DNA of 64,000 nt, taken from NCBI RefSeq assembly GCF_016862275.1, contig NZ_BOMQ01000052.1:62001-126000 (forward strand), given 5' to 3'. Position numbers and translations under genes: made by a program. The notes beneath the pieces were generated by a model. It worked only from the letters and a program-made list of their open reading frames with translations, ran no database searches and had not been told where the DNA came from. Shown in pieces: positions 9,716 through 17,166 of the stretch. This stretch comes from Actinoplanes nipponensis. Its GTDB lineage: Bacteria > Actinomycetota > Actinomycetes > Mycobacteriales > Micromonosporaceae. How positions within the stretch are numbered: position 1 is the first letter of the stretch; each line of letters starts with the position of its first letter.

Positions 9716-9731
9716 AGGGCCGAAGGTCCCT
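9716..9731. promoter_or_regulatory. DosR/DevR-like box between cydA and the E1-like gene
   Basis: AGGGCCGAAGGTCCCT is an imperfect inverted repeat. Its reverse complement (AGGGAC-CTTC-GGCCCT) resembles the GGGAC...GTCCC core of DosR/DevR boxes. A second GGTCCC half-site follows 10 bases on (9735-9740). The position in the divergent promoter region of a cytochrome bd operon fits hypoxia control. This is a motif match by eye; no DosR gene is in the window. Confidence 0.45.
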
Positions 9732-9761
9732 ACCGGTCCCGGATCCGACCCTTCCCCTGCC

Positions 9762-9781
9762 GCGCGCCCGCGCGGGCGCGC
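9762..9781. repeat. Perfect 20-bp GC-only palindrome
   Basis: GCGCGCCCGCGCGGGCGCGC is its own reverse complement. It sits 35 bases before the start of the E1-like gene and could form a hairpin in its leader. At this GC content chance occurrence is possible. Confidence 0.35.
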
Positions 9782-9815
9782 ACACTCACACGAGACGCAC
9801 CGGGAGGTGTCCGTG

Positions 9816-10433
9816 ATGACCGGAAGACATCAGGCGACGGCCGCGCAGCGCACGGAGCTCCTGCACCGGATGCTGCTGCTGCGGTGCGGCGGGGCCGGCG
9901 ACGCCACCTTCGGCGACCTCGGCGAGGCGATCACCGTGGGCCTGCGCAGCGCGCTGAGCCCGTTCGACACCCTGGCCGAAGGTCCCGTCCTGGCCGTCGA
10001 GCTGGCCCAGGAGGACGTGCTGCGGCACCTGCCGGCGGTGACCGTGTGCTTCGTCGGCGCCGCGGCGGCGCCCGGATTCACCATCAGCCTCGGCCACGCG
10101 ATCGACGACCGGCTGCCGGTGCTGTTCTGCTGCGCCGACCGGCACGAGGCCCACCCGGCGGGCACCGGCGGCATGCCGGTCGAGACGGTGGACGGCACGG
10201 ACGTGGAGGCGGTGGGCCGGGCCGCGCTGACGGCGGTTCATCCGGTACGCGCCGGAGCCGGCCCCCGCCTGCTGCACTTCCGGATCGACGCCCCACGTCC
10301 CGGTGACCCGCCCGACCCGATCCGGATCCTGGCCGACCGGATGCGCGCCGACCACCAGCTCGACGACAACGCGCTGCTGGCGATCGAGAAGCACGTCGCG
10401 GCCCAGCTCCTCACCCGGGCCGGACTCCGGTAG
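9816..10433 (+). CDS. Degenerate E1-alpha-like (thiamine-diphosphate enzyme related) protein
   Basis: A 205-residue protein. ATG 9816 follows GGGAGG by 8 bases; in-frame GTGs at 9807 and 9813 are alternatives. The N-terminus (ELLHRMLLLR), GLRSALSPFDTL, the segment DDRLPVLFCC, VDGTDVEAVGRAAL and the C-terminal DPIRILADRM block follow the order of the 2-oxoacid dehydrogenase E1 alpha subunit. That family is usually 320-370 residues and carries a GDG...N thiamine-diphosphate motif. Here the middle is shortened and the position reads FVGAAAAPG, so the cofactor site is missing. It is probably not an active dehydrogenase; a regulatory or partner role is possible. It is divergent from cydA and shares the DosR-like box. 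Confidence 0.6.
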   Translation: MTGRHQATAAQRTELLHRMLLLRCGGAGDATFGDLGEAITVGLRSALSPFDTLAEGPVLAVELAQEDVLRHLPAVTVCFVGAAAAPGFTISLGHAIDDRLPVLFCCADRHEAHPAGTGGMPVETVDGTDVEAVGRAALTAVHPVRAGAGPRLLHFRIDAPRPGDPPDPIRILADRMRADHQLDDNALLAIEKHVAAQLLTRAGLR

Positions 10434-10448
10434 CGGCGCCGGCCGCGG

Positions 10449-12581
10449 TCAGCCGGCCATCGACGCGCCCATGCCGTTGCCGGTGGCCAGGAAGTCCGTG
10501 CCCGGCAGCGTGCCGGCCGCCGTCCGGGGCCCCTGCGCGGTTGCCGGGTCGGTGGAGCGGAAGCTCGCCGCATCCCAGCCGTCCTGCTGCCAGCTGGTGC
10601 GCGACGCCCGCGCCGACGGGGACAGCCCCTGCGGCGCCGCGTTGTCGACCGCCACGTCGGCCCGCAGCACCGCCGCGGCGTCCGGCATCGCGAAGCCCGT
10701 GCCCCGGTTGCGGAACGCGGTGCTGTTGGTCAGCTCCAGCGCCGCCGGGTTGCGCTCGTCGGTGAACCCGTGGCCGGCGTTGTCCCAGGCGGCGCAGTGC
10801 CGCAGCCGGTGGGCCGCCGTGGCCGGCGGGTCGCCGCCGCCGAGGGCGAAACCGCTCGCGCCGTTGCCGTACGACCAGGTGTACTCGACCGTCACCGGGT
10901 CGGCGAAGGAGCCCAGGTCGATGCCGGTGCTGCCGTTGCCGGCGGCGCGGACGCCGCGGATCACGTTGCCCGCGCCGGCGCCGAACTGCACGCCCAGGCC
11001 GATGCCCACCCCCGCCGCGCCGGCCGGGTCGCGGTTGTCCGTGAAGTCGCTGTCCAGCACCTGGTTGCCGATCGTGCCCGGGTCGCGCAGCATCAGGCCG
11101 GAGCGCACGTTGTCGTGCAGCCACAGCCGGCGCAGCACGGTGTCGCGGCAGCCCCGGCAGACGTACGCGTGACTGCGCGACCCCCGCACCTCCAGCCCCT
11201 GCACGGTCCAGTACGCCGTGCGCTGGGTGATCGCCCACTGGTCGGCGGGGATGCCGGCGGCGTCGATGACCGGCCGCTCGTCGCGGTAGTTGCTGAGGGT
11301 GATGCGCCGGGCCGCCGTACCGCTGGTGGTGATGGTGATGCCCGCGGCGGGCCGGTAGGTCCCGCCGCGCAGGGCGATCGTCTGTCCCGGCCGGATGGCC
11401 GCCACCGCCCGCTGCAGGGTGGCGTACGGCCGGCGCAGGCTGCCGTCGCCGGAGTCCCGGCCGCCGGGGGCGACGTAGATGTCGGCGCGGCGCACCCCGA
11501 GGCCGGTCGCCGCCGGCGCGGCCGTGGTGGCGCCCGGGGTCGGTGGGGCCGGCACGGCCGGCCGCAGGGTGGGCGGGGCGAGCGGCCGCGTGGTCAGCGT
11601 GGGCAGCGCGATGCCGCTGCCGGCGCCCCCGGGCGGCAGCTCGGTCCGGTGCACCGCGTAGACCATCCCGCCGCCGACCGCCAGCGTCGCGACCGTGCCC
11701 ACGGCCAGCGCCTTGTGGTGCAGGAACGCCTGGAGCTGGCCGAGGACCGAGGCGCCGGCGGCGGCCCCGGTCTTGGCGATGAGCCCCGCCTTGAGCCCGG
11801 CGAGCAGGGCCACCGGCACCGGCAGCGCGGCGACGCCGAGCAGCAGTTCCTCGGGCGCGATCAGTCCCCGGCCCCGCGGGCCGCAGCGCGGGCACTCCCG
11901 GACGTGCCGGACCAGGCGCTTGCGCCACAGCGGGTCGGCCGCGCCGTTCCACCGGCGCAGCCGGCTGCTCAGCTCGGGGCAGCGCGGCCGCGCGCCCAGC
12001 GCCCGCACGATGCCCCGGGCCGCGTCGAGCTGGGCCTTCATCCGCTGCACCCGCACCGCGGCGTGCCGGGGCGGCACCCGCAGGGCCGCGGCGAGCTCCC
12101 CGCGGGTCAGCTCGCCGGCCGTCTCCTGCCACCAGAGCCCGAGCAGGGTCCGGTCGGCGTCGTCGAGCCAGTGCACCGCCCGGACCAGCTCGCGGCGCTG
12201 CTCGGCGACCACCAGCTCGGCGGTGGCGCGCTCGGCGAAGTCGCCCTCGGGGTCGGGCAGGTCCGCCGGCTCGGCGGCCCGGCGCAGCCGGGCGGCGCTG
12301 CGGGAGCGCAGGTGCAGCTGGATCTGCCGGTACGCGATGGTCACCAGCCAGGACCGGTAGCGCTCCGGCTCGCGCAGCGAGGGCAGGGCGTGGATGGCGC
12401 GCAGCATGGTCTCCTGCACCACGTCGTCCACGTCCGGGTGGCCGCCGAGGGCGCGGCCGATGACGTTGTAGACCAACGGGAGGTGGGCGGCGACGAGCTC
12501 GTCGAGGGCGCCGGCGCCACCGGCCTGGGCGTCGCGGACGAGCCGGGCCACGTCGTGTCCGACGACCTGACTCTGCGTCAC
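10449..12581 (-). CDS. Membrane-anchored ECF sigma factor fused to an extracellular inactive PL9-like beta-helix
   Basis: A 710-residue multidomain protein. GTG 12581 is preceded by AAGGAGGG at good spacing. Residues about 10-95 are sigma2 (PLVYNVIGRALGG, DVDDVVQETMLRA); about 120-190 are sigma4. Residues 226-233 carry His-x3-Cys-x2-Cys (HVRECPRC), like the zinc motif of ZAS anti-sigma factors. A possible hydrophobic hairpin spans 243-268 and a clear membrane helix 291-309. A Pro/Thr/Ala linker follows (315-360), then a parallel beta-helix (366-700) that aligns to the PL9 lyase at 2078. The lyase's catalytic Lys (NGYKLGG) is Ala579 here (SGFALGG), Asp442/443 become Ser551/Thr552, Asp446 is kept as Asp555, and no Asp matches Asp418. 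The beta-helix is therefore probably a binding sensor, not an enzyme. ECF factors with C-terminal regulatory extensions are known; this exact combination I infer to be unusual. It is divergent from the pectinase genes. Confidence 0.9.
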   Translation of the reverse strand: MTQSQVVGHDVARLVRDAQAGGAGALDELVAAHLPLVYNVIGRALGGHPDVDDVVQETMLRAIHALPSLREPERYRSWLVTIAYRQIQLHLRSRSAARLRRAAEPADLPDPEGDFAERATAELVVAEQRRELVRAVHWLDDADRTLLGLWWQETAGELTRGELAAALRVPPRHAAVRVQRMKAQLDAARGIVRALGARPRCPELSSRLRRWNGAADPLWRKRLVRHVRECPRCGPRGRGLIAPEELLLGVAALPVPVALLAGLKAGLIAKTGAAAGASVLGQLQAFLHHKALAVGTVATLAVGGGMVYAVHRTELPPGGAGSGIALPTLTTRPLAPPTLRPAVPAPPTPGATTAAPAATGLGVRRADIYVAPGGRDSGDGSLRRPYATLQRAVAAIRPGQTIALRGGTYRPAAGITITTSGTAARRITLSNYRDERPVIDAAGIPADQWAITQRTAYWTVQGLEVRGSRSHAYVCRGCRDTVLRRLWLHDNVRSGLMLRDPGTIGNQVLDSDFTDNRDPAGAAGVGIGLGVQFGAGAGNVIRGVRAAGNGSTGIDLGSFADPVTVEYTWSYGNGASGFALGGGDPPATAAHRLRHCAAWDNAGHGFTDERNPAALELTNSTAFRNRGTGFAMPDAAAVLRADVAVDNAAPQGLSPSARASRTSWQQDGWDAASFRSTDPATAQGPRTAAGTLPGTDFLATGNGMGASMAG

Positions 12582-12932
12582 CGCGGGACCCTCCTTCGTC
12601 TCCGCCGGACCGGAGCCCGGGGCGGCGCACCGGGCGATCCGCCGGACATAGACGCCTATCGTTGACGGGGCTCCGGCCACGCTCCGACGCCGGCCGGATG
12701 AGCTGCGGTAATGCGATGGCGATCGATGGCTGCGCCGTATCGTGACACAGCCCGCGAGGCCTGTAAAGCGAGCCCCCGGCGACCTCGCCGAACATTTTCG
12801 CGCGATTTCTGTTGTCCGGTGGCCGGCCGCGCATCTACGACAGTGCCGCTCCACCCCCGGGGCGGTGATGACTCAACGTGACCACATGGGAGCGCTCCCG
12901 CTGCCGTGGACCCCGTACGAGAGGACCGGACA
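12582..12932. promoter_or_regulatory. Divergent promoter region between the sigma-factor fusion and the pectinases
   Basis: About 350 bases with no supported gene. It contains the SD of the sigma-fusion gene, a lower-GC stretch (12790-12815) and the CebR-like operator at 12887-12900. A TTGTCC at 12812 with TCTACG 16 bases later could be a housekeeping promoter towards the pectinesterase, but this is weak. I did not find a convincing autoregulatory ECF promoter. Confidence 0.5.
12887..12900. promoter_or_regulatory. CebR/CelR-like operator upstream of the pectinase genes
   Basis: TGGGAGCGCTCCCG matches 13 of 14 bases of the palindrome TGGGAGCGCTCCCA bound by the LacI-family repressors CebR (Streptomyces) and CelR (Thermobifida). 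It lies 33-46 bases before the chosen start of the pectinesterase, a good place for repression. No such repressor gene is in the window, so it would act in trans. Confidence 0.65.
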
Positions 12933-14351
12933 GTGTCTGGATCAAGGCTGGCGAGACGTCTCCTGGTGGCCGCGCTGGCGGTCGCCGTTCCCGGGGCCGC
13001 GATCGCCTCCGGCACCCTGCCGTCGCAGGCGGCCGCCCTGCCCCCGGCCGGCGGCACCTACCAGCTCGTGGTGACCAAGAGCGGCATGTGCATCGACGTA
13101 CCCGCCGCCTCCACCACCAACGGCACCACCCTGCAACAGTGGGGCTGCACCACCGGCGCCACCTGGCAACAATTCAAACTCACCGCCACCGGCGCCAACT
13201 ACCAACTCGTCAACGTCGCCAGCGGCAAATGCATCGACGTCCCCAACTCCTCCACCACCAGCGGCATCCAACTGCAGCAGTACACCTGCGGAACCTCCCA
13301 GGCCAACCAGCAATGGAAACTCACCCCCAGCGGCACCGGCACCTTCCAGATCAGCAACCTCAACAGCGGCCTCTGCATCAGCGACCAGGGCGCCTCCACC
13401 ACCTCCGGCACCCCCGTCATCCAGGAAACCTGCACCGCCAACAGCAACAAACAATGGGCCTTCCGCCCGGTCGCGACCGGCAGCGCGACGGTCGCCGCCG
13501 ACGGCACCGGCCAGTACCGGACCGTGCAGGCGGCGATCGACGCGGTCCCGGCCGGCAACACCACCCGCCGGGTCATCACCATCAAGGCCGGCACGTACCG
13601 CGAGATCGTCACCGTGCCGGCGACCAAGCCGTTCGTGACGCTGCAGGGCCTCGGCGCCTCCGCCGCCCAGACGGTCATCGTCAACAACCACAGCTCGGCC
13701 GGCGGCTACGGCACCTCGGGCAGCGCGTCGGTCTTCGTCAACGGCGCCGACTTCGCCGCATCGAACCTGACCATCGCCAACGACTACGGCGAGGGCAGCC
13801 AGGCGGTCGCGGCGAACCTCAACGGGGACCGGGCGGTCTTCGACAACGTGCGCTTCCTCGGCAACCAGGACACGTTGCTGCTCAACAACTACCGCGCCTA
13901 CGTGAAGAACTCCTACGTCGAGGGCACGGTGGACTTCATCTTCGGCGGCGGCACCGCGGTGTTCCACGCCAGCACCATCCACGAGCGCCGCAGCTCCGGC
14001 GGGCCGATCACCGCGGCGCGCACCGACCCGGCCAAGGCGTACGGCTTCCTGATCTACAAGTGCACGGTCACCGGCGTGGCCAACAACGTCACCCAGCTCG
14101 GCCGCCCGTGGGGCGCCGACGCCCAGGTGCTGGTCCGCGAGTCGGCCCTCGGCGCCACCATCAGAACCGCCCAGCCCTGGACCGACATGTCCGGCAACAC
14201 GTGGCAGAACGCGCGGTTCCTGGAGTACCGGAACACCGGCTCCGGCGCCGGCACGAACGGCAACCGGCCCCAGCTGAGCGACGCGTCGGCGGCCGCCTAC
14301 ACCCCGCAGAAGTACCTGGCCGGCAGCGACGGCTGGAACCCGGTCGGCTGA
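12933..14351 (+). CDS. Secreted pectin methylesterase (CE8) with N-terminal CBM13
   Basis: A 472-residue exported enzyme. GTG 12933 is preferred over GTG 12906 because GAGAGGA lies just upstream and the signal peptide then starts cleanly (RRLLVAALAVAVPG, about 35 residues). Residues 41-178 are a ricin-B/CBM13 beta-trefoil with three repeats and QxW motifs, for polysaccharide binding. Residues 185-470 are CE8: GQYRTVQAAIDAVP, Gln312/Asp313 in NQDTLL, Asp334 in GTVDFIFGG (catalytic pair with Asp313) and Arg391/Trp393 in LGRPWG. It removes methyl esters from homogalacturonan, making substrate for pectate lyases. The PL1 lyase gene follows after 32 bases, so they form an operon. Confidence 0.92.
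   Translation: MSGSRLARRLLVAALAVAVPGAAIASGTLPSQAAALPPAGGTYQLVVTKSGMCIDVPAASTTNGTTLQQWGCTTGATWQQFKLTATGANYQLVNVASGKCIDVPNSSTTSGIQLQQYTCGTSQANQQWKLTPSGTGTFQISNLNSGLCISDQGASTTSGTPVIQETCTANSNKQWAFRPVATGSATVAADGTGQYRTVQAAIDAVPAGNTTRRVITIKAGTYREIVTVPATKPFVTLQGLGASAAQTVIVNNHSSAGGYGTSGSASVFVNGADFAASNLTIANDYGEGSQAVAANLNGDRAVFDNVRFLGNQDTLLLNNYRAYVKNSYVEGTVDFIFGGGTAVFHASTIHERRSSGGPITAARTDPAKAYGFLIYKCTVTGVANNVTQLGRPWGADAQVLVRESALGATIRTAQPWTDMSGNTWQNARFLEYRNTGSGAGTNGNRPQLSDASAAAYTPQKYLAGSDGWNPVG
13016..13471 (+). repeat. Direct repeat copy 1: 456-bp identical CBM13 module
   Basis: This stretch is base-for-base identical to 14458-14913 (offset 1442), compared by eye over its full length; identity ends abruptly on both sides. 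It encodes the signal-peptide end (PSQAAALPPAGG) plus the whole CBM13 domain. Its codon use differs from the flanks: many CAA (Gln) and AAA (Lys) codons, rare elsewhere in the window. Confidence 0.95.
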
Positions 14352-14383
14352 CTCCCCCGCATCCCTTCGTCCCAGGAGAATCC

Positions 14384-15820
14384 ATGACGTCCCGGAAACG
14401 CGCCGCCCTGCTGGCGGCCGTCCTCGCGGTCCCCGCCGCGTTCATCGGCTACTCGGTCCTGCCGTCGCAGGCGGCCGCCCTGCCCCCGGCCGGCGGCACC
14501 TACCAGCTCGTGGTGACCAAGAGCGGCATGTGCATCGACGTACCCGCCGCCTCCACCACCAACGGCACCACCCTGCAACAGTGGGGCTGCACCACCGGCG
14601 CCACCTGGCAACAATTCAAACTCACCGCCACCGGCGCCAACTACCAACTCGTCAACGTCGCCAGCGGCAAATGCATCGACGTCCCCAACTCCTCCACCAC
14701 CAGCGGCATCCAACTGCAGCAGTACACCTGCGGAACCTCCCAGGCCAACCAGCAATGGAAACTCACCCCCAGCGGCACCGGCACCTTCCAGATCAGCAAC
14801 CTCAACAGCGGCCTCTGCATCAGCGACCAGGGCGCCTCCACCACCTCCGGCACCCCCGTCATCCAGGAAACCTGCACCGCCAACAGCAACAAACAATGGG
14901 CCTTCCGCCCGGTGGCGGCCGGCCGGCAGTGGCCCGGGACGCCGGACGGCTTCGCCTCCACCGGCGGCGGCACCACCGGCGGCGCGGCCGGGCCGACGGT
15001 CACCGTGACCACGCAGGCCGACCTGCAGAAGTACGTCACCGCGACGACCCCGTACGTCATCCGGGTCGCCGCGGCGATCACCATCACGCCCAAGGGCACC
15101 GAGCTGAAGGTGCAGTCGAACAAGACCATCGTCGGCGCCGGCACCAGCGGCCAGATCGTCGGCGGCGGCTTCTTCCTCGGCGCCGGCGTCCACAACGTCA
15201 TCATCCGGAACCTGACCATCCGCGACACCCGGATGGCCGACGACGACCCGGACGACAAGGTCTACGACTACGACGCCATCCAGATGGACACGGCCGACCA
15301 CGTCTGGATCGACCACAACACGCTCACCCGGATGAACGACGGCCTCATCGACAGCCGCAAGGACACCAGCTACCTGACGGTCTCGTGGAACGTGCTGGCC
15401 GAGAACAACAAGACCTTCGGCATCGGCTGGACCGACAACGTCATTGCCCGGATGACGATCCACCACAACTGGATCCACGACACCAACCAGCGCAACCCCA
15501 GCACCGACAACGTCGCGCTGGCCCACCTCTACAACAACTACCTGCAGAACGTCACCTCGTACGGCAACTACGCGCGCGGCGCGACCAGGATGGTGCTGGA
15601 GAACAGCTACTTCGACAACGTCAAGAACCCGTACTACCCCGACGCCACCGCCCAGCTGCGGCAGAGCGGCAGCGTGGTGGTCAACTCCTCGGGCAGCCAG
15701 TCGACGCTCGGCTCGGCGTTCACCCCGAGCAGCTACTACGCGTACACGCTGGACCCGGCGGCCGACGTGCCCGCGCTGCTGAAGCAGTACGCCGGGCCGC
15801 AGGCGACCATCGGCCTCTGA
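14384..15820 (+). CDS. Secreted pectate lyase (PL1) with N-terminal CBM13
   Basis: A 478-residue exported enzyme; ATG 14384 follows AGGAG by 5 bases. A signal peptide (1-31) is followed by a CBM13 domain (38-175) identical to that of the pectinesterase upstream, a short Gly/Thr linker, and a PL1 pectate-lyase beta-helix (about 200-470). Visible PL1 features are VWIDHNTLTR (the vWiDH block), DGLIDSRKDTSYLTVSWN at the calcium site and Arg370 in NQRNPS as probable catalytic base. It cleaves de-esterified polygalacturonate, the product of the neighbouring esterase. A strong hairpin ends the operon. Confidence 0.92.
   Translation: MTSRKRAALLAAVLAVPAAFIGYSVLPSQAAALPPAGGTYQLVVTKSGMCIDVPAASTTNGTTLQQWGCTTGATWQQFKLTATGANYQLVNVASGKCIDVPNSSTTSGIQLQQYTCGTSQANQQWKLTPSGTGTFQISNLNSGLCISDQGASTTSGTPVIQETCTANSNKQWAFRPVAAGRQWPGTPDGFASTGGGTTGGAAGPTVTVTTQADLQKYVTATTPYVIRVAAAITITPKGTELKVQSNKTIVGAGTSGQIVGGGFFLGAGVHNVIIRNLTIRDTRMADDDPDDKVYDYDAIQMDTADHVWIDHNTLTRMNDGLIDSRKDTSYLTVSWNVLAENNKTFGIGWTDNVIARMTIHHNWIHDTNQRNPSTDNVALAHLYNNYLQNVTSYGNYARGATRMVLENSYFDNVKNPYYPDATAQLRQSGSVVVNSSGSQSTLGSAFTPSSYYAYTLDPAADVPALLKQYAGPQATIGL
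14458..14913 (+). repeat. Direct repeat copy 2: 456-bp identical CBM13 module
   Basis: Partner of 13016-13471. Perfect identity including silent sites means a very recent duplication or ongoing gene conversion. Recombination between the copies would delete 1442 bases and create a single CBM13-PL1 gene lacking the esterase. Confidence 0.95.
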
Positions 15821-15830
15821 CGCGGCGGTG

Positions 15831-15862
15831 CGCCGGGGCCGGCCGCGCGGCCGGCCCCGGCG
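15831..15862 (+). terminator. Terminator-like hairpin after the pectinase operon
   Basis: Perfect 14-bp inverted repeat (15831-15844 with 15849-15862) around the loop GCGC, 11 bases after the stop of the PL1 gene. It may also serve the opposing TetR fragment. Confidence 0.7.
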
Positions 15863-15866
15863 CGTC

Positions 15867-16037
15867 TCAGCGGGTCCGCAGGGCGCCGGCGAGCGCCGGT
15901 AGGCGGCGGTCTCGGCGGTACAGCGCCATGGCGCTGCGGCCGAGGCGGGCCGCGATCGCCCGGGCGGACACGGCGGCCAGGCCGTCGGCGTCCGCGACGG
16001 CGATGCCGGTCCGCACGATCTCGTCCAGGTCGAGCTG
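15867..16037 (-). pseudogene. TetR/AcrR-type DNA-binding fragment (truncated)
   Basis: About 56 codons read LDLDEIVRTGIAVADADGL, then VSARAIAARLGRSAMALYR, the helix-turn-helix of TetR regulators with a C-terminal TetR_C type. The frame then ends in Arg-rich sequence and a stop, so the ligand-binding domain (about 130 residues) is absent, and no start codon with SD is seen at the 5' side. The frame upstream is nonsense and belongs to the hydrolase remnant on the other strand. I treat it as a relic. Confidence 0.55.
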
Positions 16038-16403
16038 CTGGCGCGTACCCTCACCGCCACGGCCGTCGCGGCCGGGGTGGACCGCTTCGCGTCCTACGGC
16101 TACTCCTGGCTCGCCCTGGCCGGGCTGCAGCTCGCGGCCCGCACCGACCGGCTCGCCGCGCCGGCCATGGGCGGGTTCCCAGCGCTCGGCGGCCCCTACG
16201 GCCCGATGCTGACCGTCACCCACGCCCCATCGCGAGGCGCTGGCCGCCCAGGGCCGGCCGCCCCGCACGACCGCGGTGCGGCCGGGCGACGGGGACTCGG
16301 CCGAGGTGACGCTCAGCCCGGAGCAGGCCCGCGTCGGCGACGGCGACCGGCCGACCGGGTGCTGTCCGTCCTGGTCCCCCGGCTGCGTCGGCACTGGTGT
16401 TGA
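16038..16403 (+). pseudogene. Alpha/beta-hydrolase remnant with frameshifts
   Basis: A plus-strand frame reads AAGVDRFASYGYSWLALAG, then GLQLAARTDRL and GGFPALGGPYGPMLTVTHA, which resembles the nucleophile-elbow region (GYSWLALAG) of an alpha/beta hydrolase. After about 16230 the similarity seems to continue in a different frame (HREALAAQGRPPRTTAVRPG) and returns to the first frame near the end (VLSVLVPRLRRHWC). There is no start and no catalytic His region. Together with the TetR piece it looks like the scar of a deleted TetR-hydrolase pair. The exact limits are uncertain. Confidence 0.45.
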
Positions 16404-16411
16404 ATTCCGGT

Positions 16412-17152
16412 GTGGACCGCCGACTGAGCAGCATCGCCCATGCCCGCCACCCGATCGCGGCGCCGATCCTCGGCGTCAACGTCAACCGGCTGCTGCGCCG
16501 CGCCGACCGCCAGCCGGCCGCCCGGATCCTCGATCTGGGGTGCGGGCAGGCCGCCTGGGCCCTGCAGGCGCTGGCCCACCACCCGGACGGGCACGCCGAC
16601 GGCGTCGACATCGACCGGTACGCCCTGGAGCGCGCGGCGGCCGCGGCCGACGCGCGGGGCCTGGCCGACCGGCTGACGCTGCACGAGCGGGACGCCCGCG
16701 ACTACGTGCCGGACGGCGAGCACGACCTGGTGCTGTGTGTCGGCTCGACGCACGCGTTCGGCGGGCTCACCGGGACGCTCGCGCTGGCCGGCCGGCACGT
16801 GCACCCCGACGGCGTCCTGCTGGTCGGCGAGTGTTTCTGGGAGGCGCCGCCGACGCCCGAGGCGCTGGCGGCGCTGGGCGCCGAGCCGACGGACCACACC
16901 GGCCTGGCCGACCTGGTCGCCACCGTCGAAGCGGCCGGCTGGGCCCCGGTGTACGCCCACATCAGCGACACCGCCGAGTGGGACGACTACGAGTGGTCGT
17001 GGACCGGGTCGCTGACCGCCTGGGCGCTCGACAACCCGGGCCACCCGGACGCCGCGGCCGCCCTCGCCCTGGCCCGCGACCGCCGCGAGGGCTGGCTGCG
17101 CGGTTACCGCAAGGTGCTGGGCTTCGCGACCCTGGTGCTGCGCCGGCGCTGA
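16412..17152 (+). CDS. Class I SAM-dependent methyltransferase
   Basis: A 246-residue protein (GTG 16412; GTG 16397 would add five residues). Motif I is ILDLGCGQAAWALQAL, followed by the acidic residues GVDIDRYALE and the post-I block HERDARDYVP. HDLVLCVGSTHAFGG and LLVGECFWE complete a standard Rossmann methyltransferase of the small UbiE-like kind with a C-terminal WDDYEWSW segment. The substrate cannot be read from sequence. No clear SD is visible. It ends convergently with the DUF4142 gene. Confidence 0.8.
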   Translation: MDRRLSSIAHARHPIAAPILGVNVNRLLRRADRQPAARILDLGCGQAAWALQALAHHPDGHADGVDIDRYALERAAAAADARGLADRLTLHERDARDYVPDGEHDLVLCVGSTHAFGGLTGTLALAGRHVHPDGVLLVGECFWEAPPTPEALAALGAEPTDHTGLADLVATVEAAGWAPVYAHISDTAEWDDYEWSWTGSLTAWALDNPGHPDAAAALALARDRREGWLRGYRKVLGFATLVLRRR

Positions 17153-17166
17153 GCCCCGGCGGCGGC

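Noticed and set aside
12878..14383. The frame running from 12878 into the PL1 gene as an N-terminal extension
   Set aside because: It is out of frame with the pectinesterase it crosses. ATG 14384 has its own SD and signal peptide.
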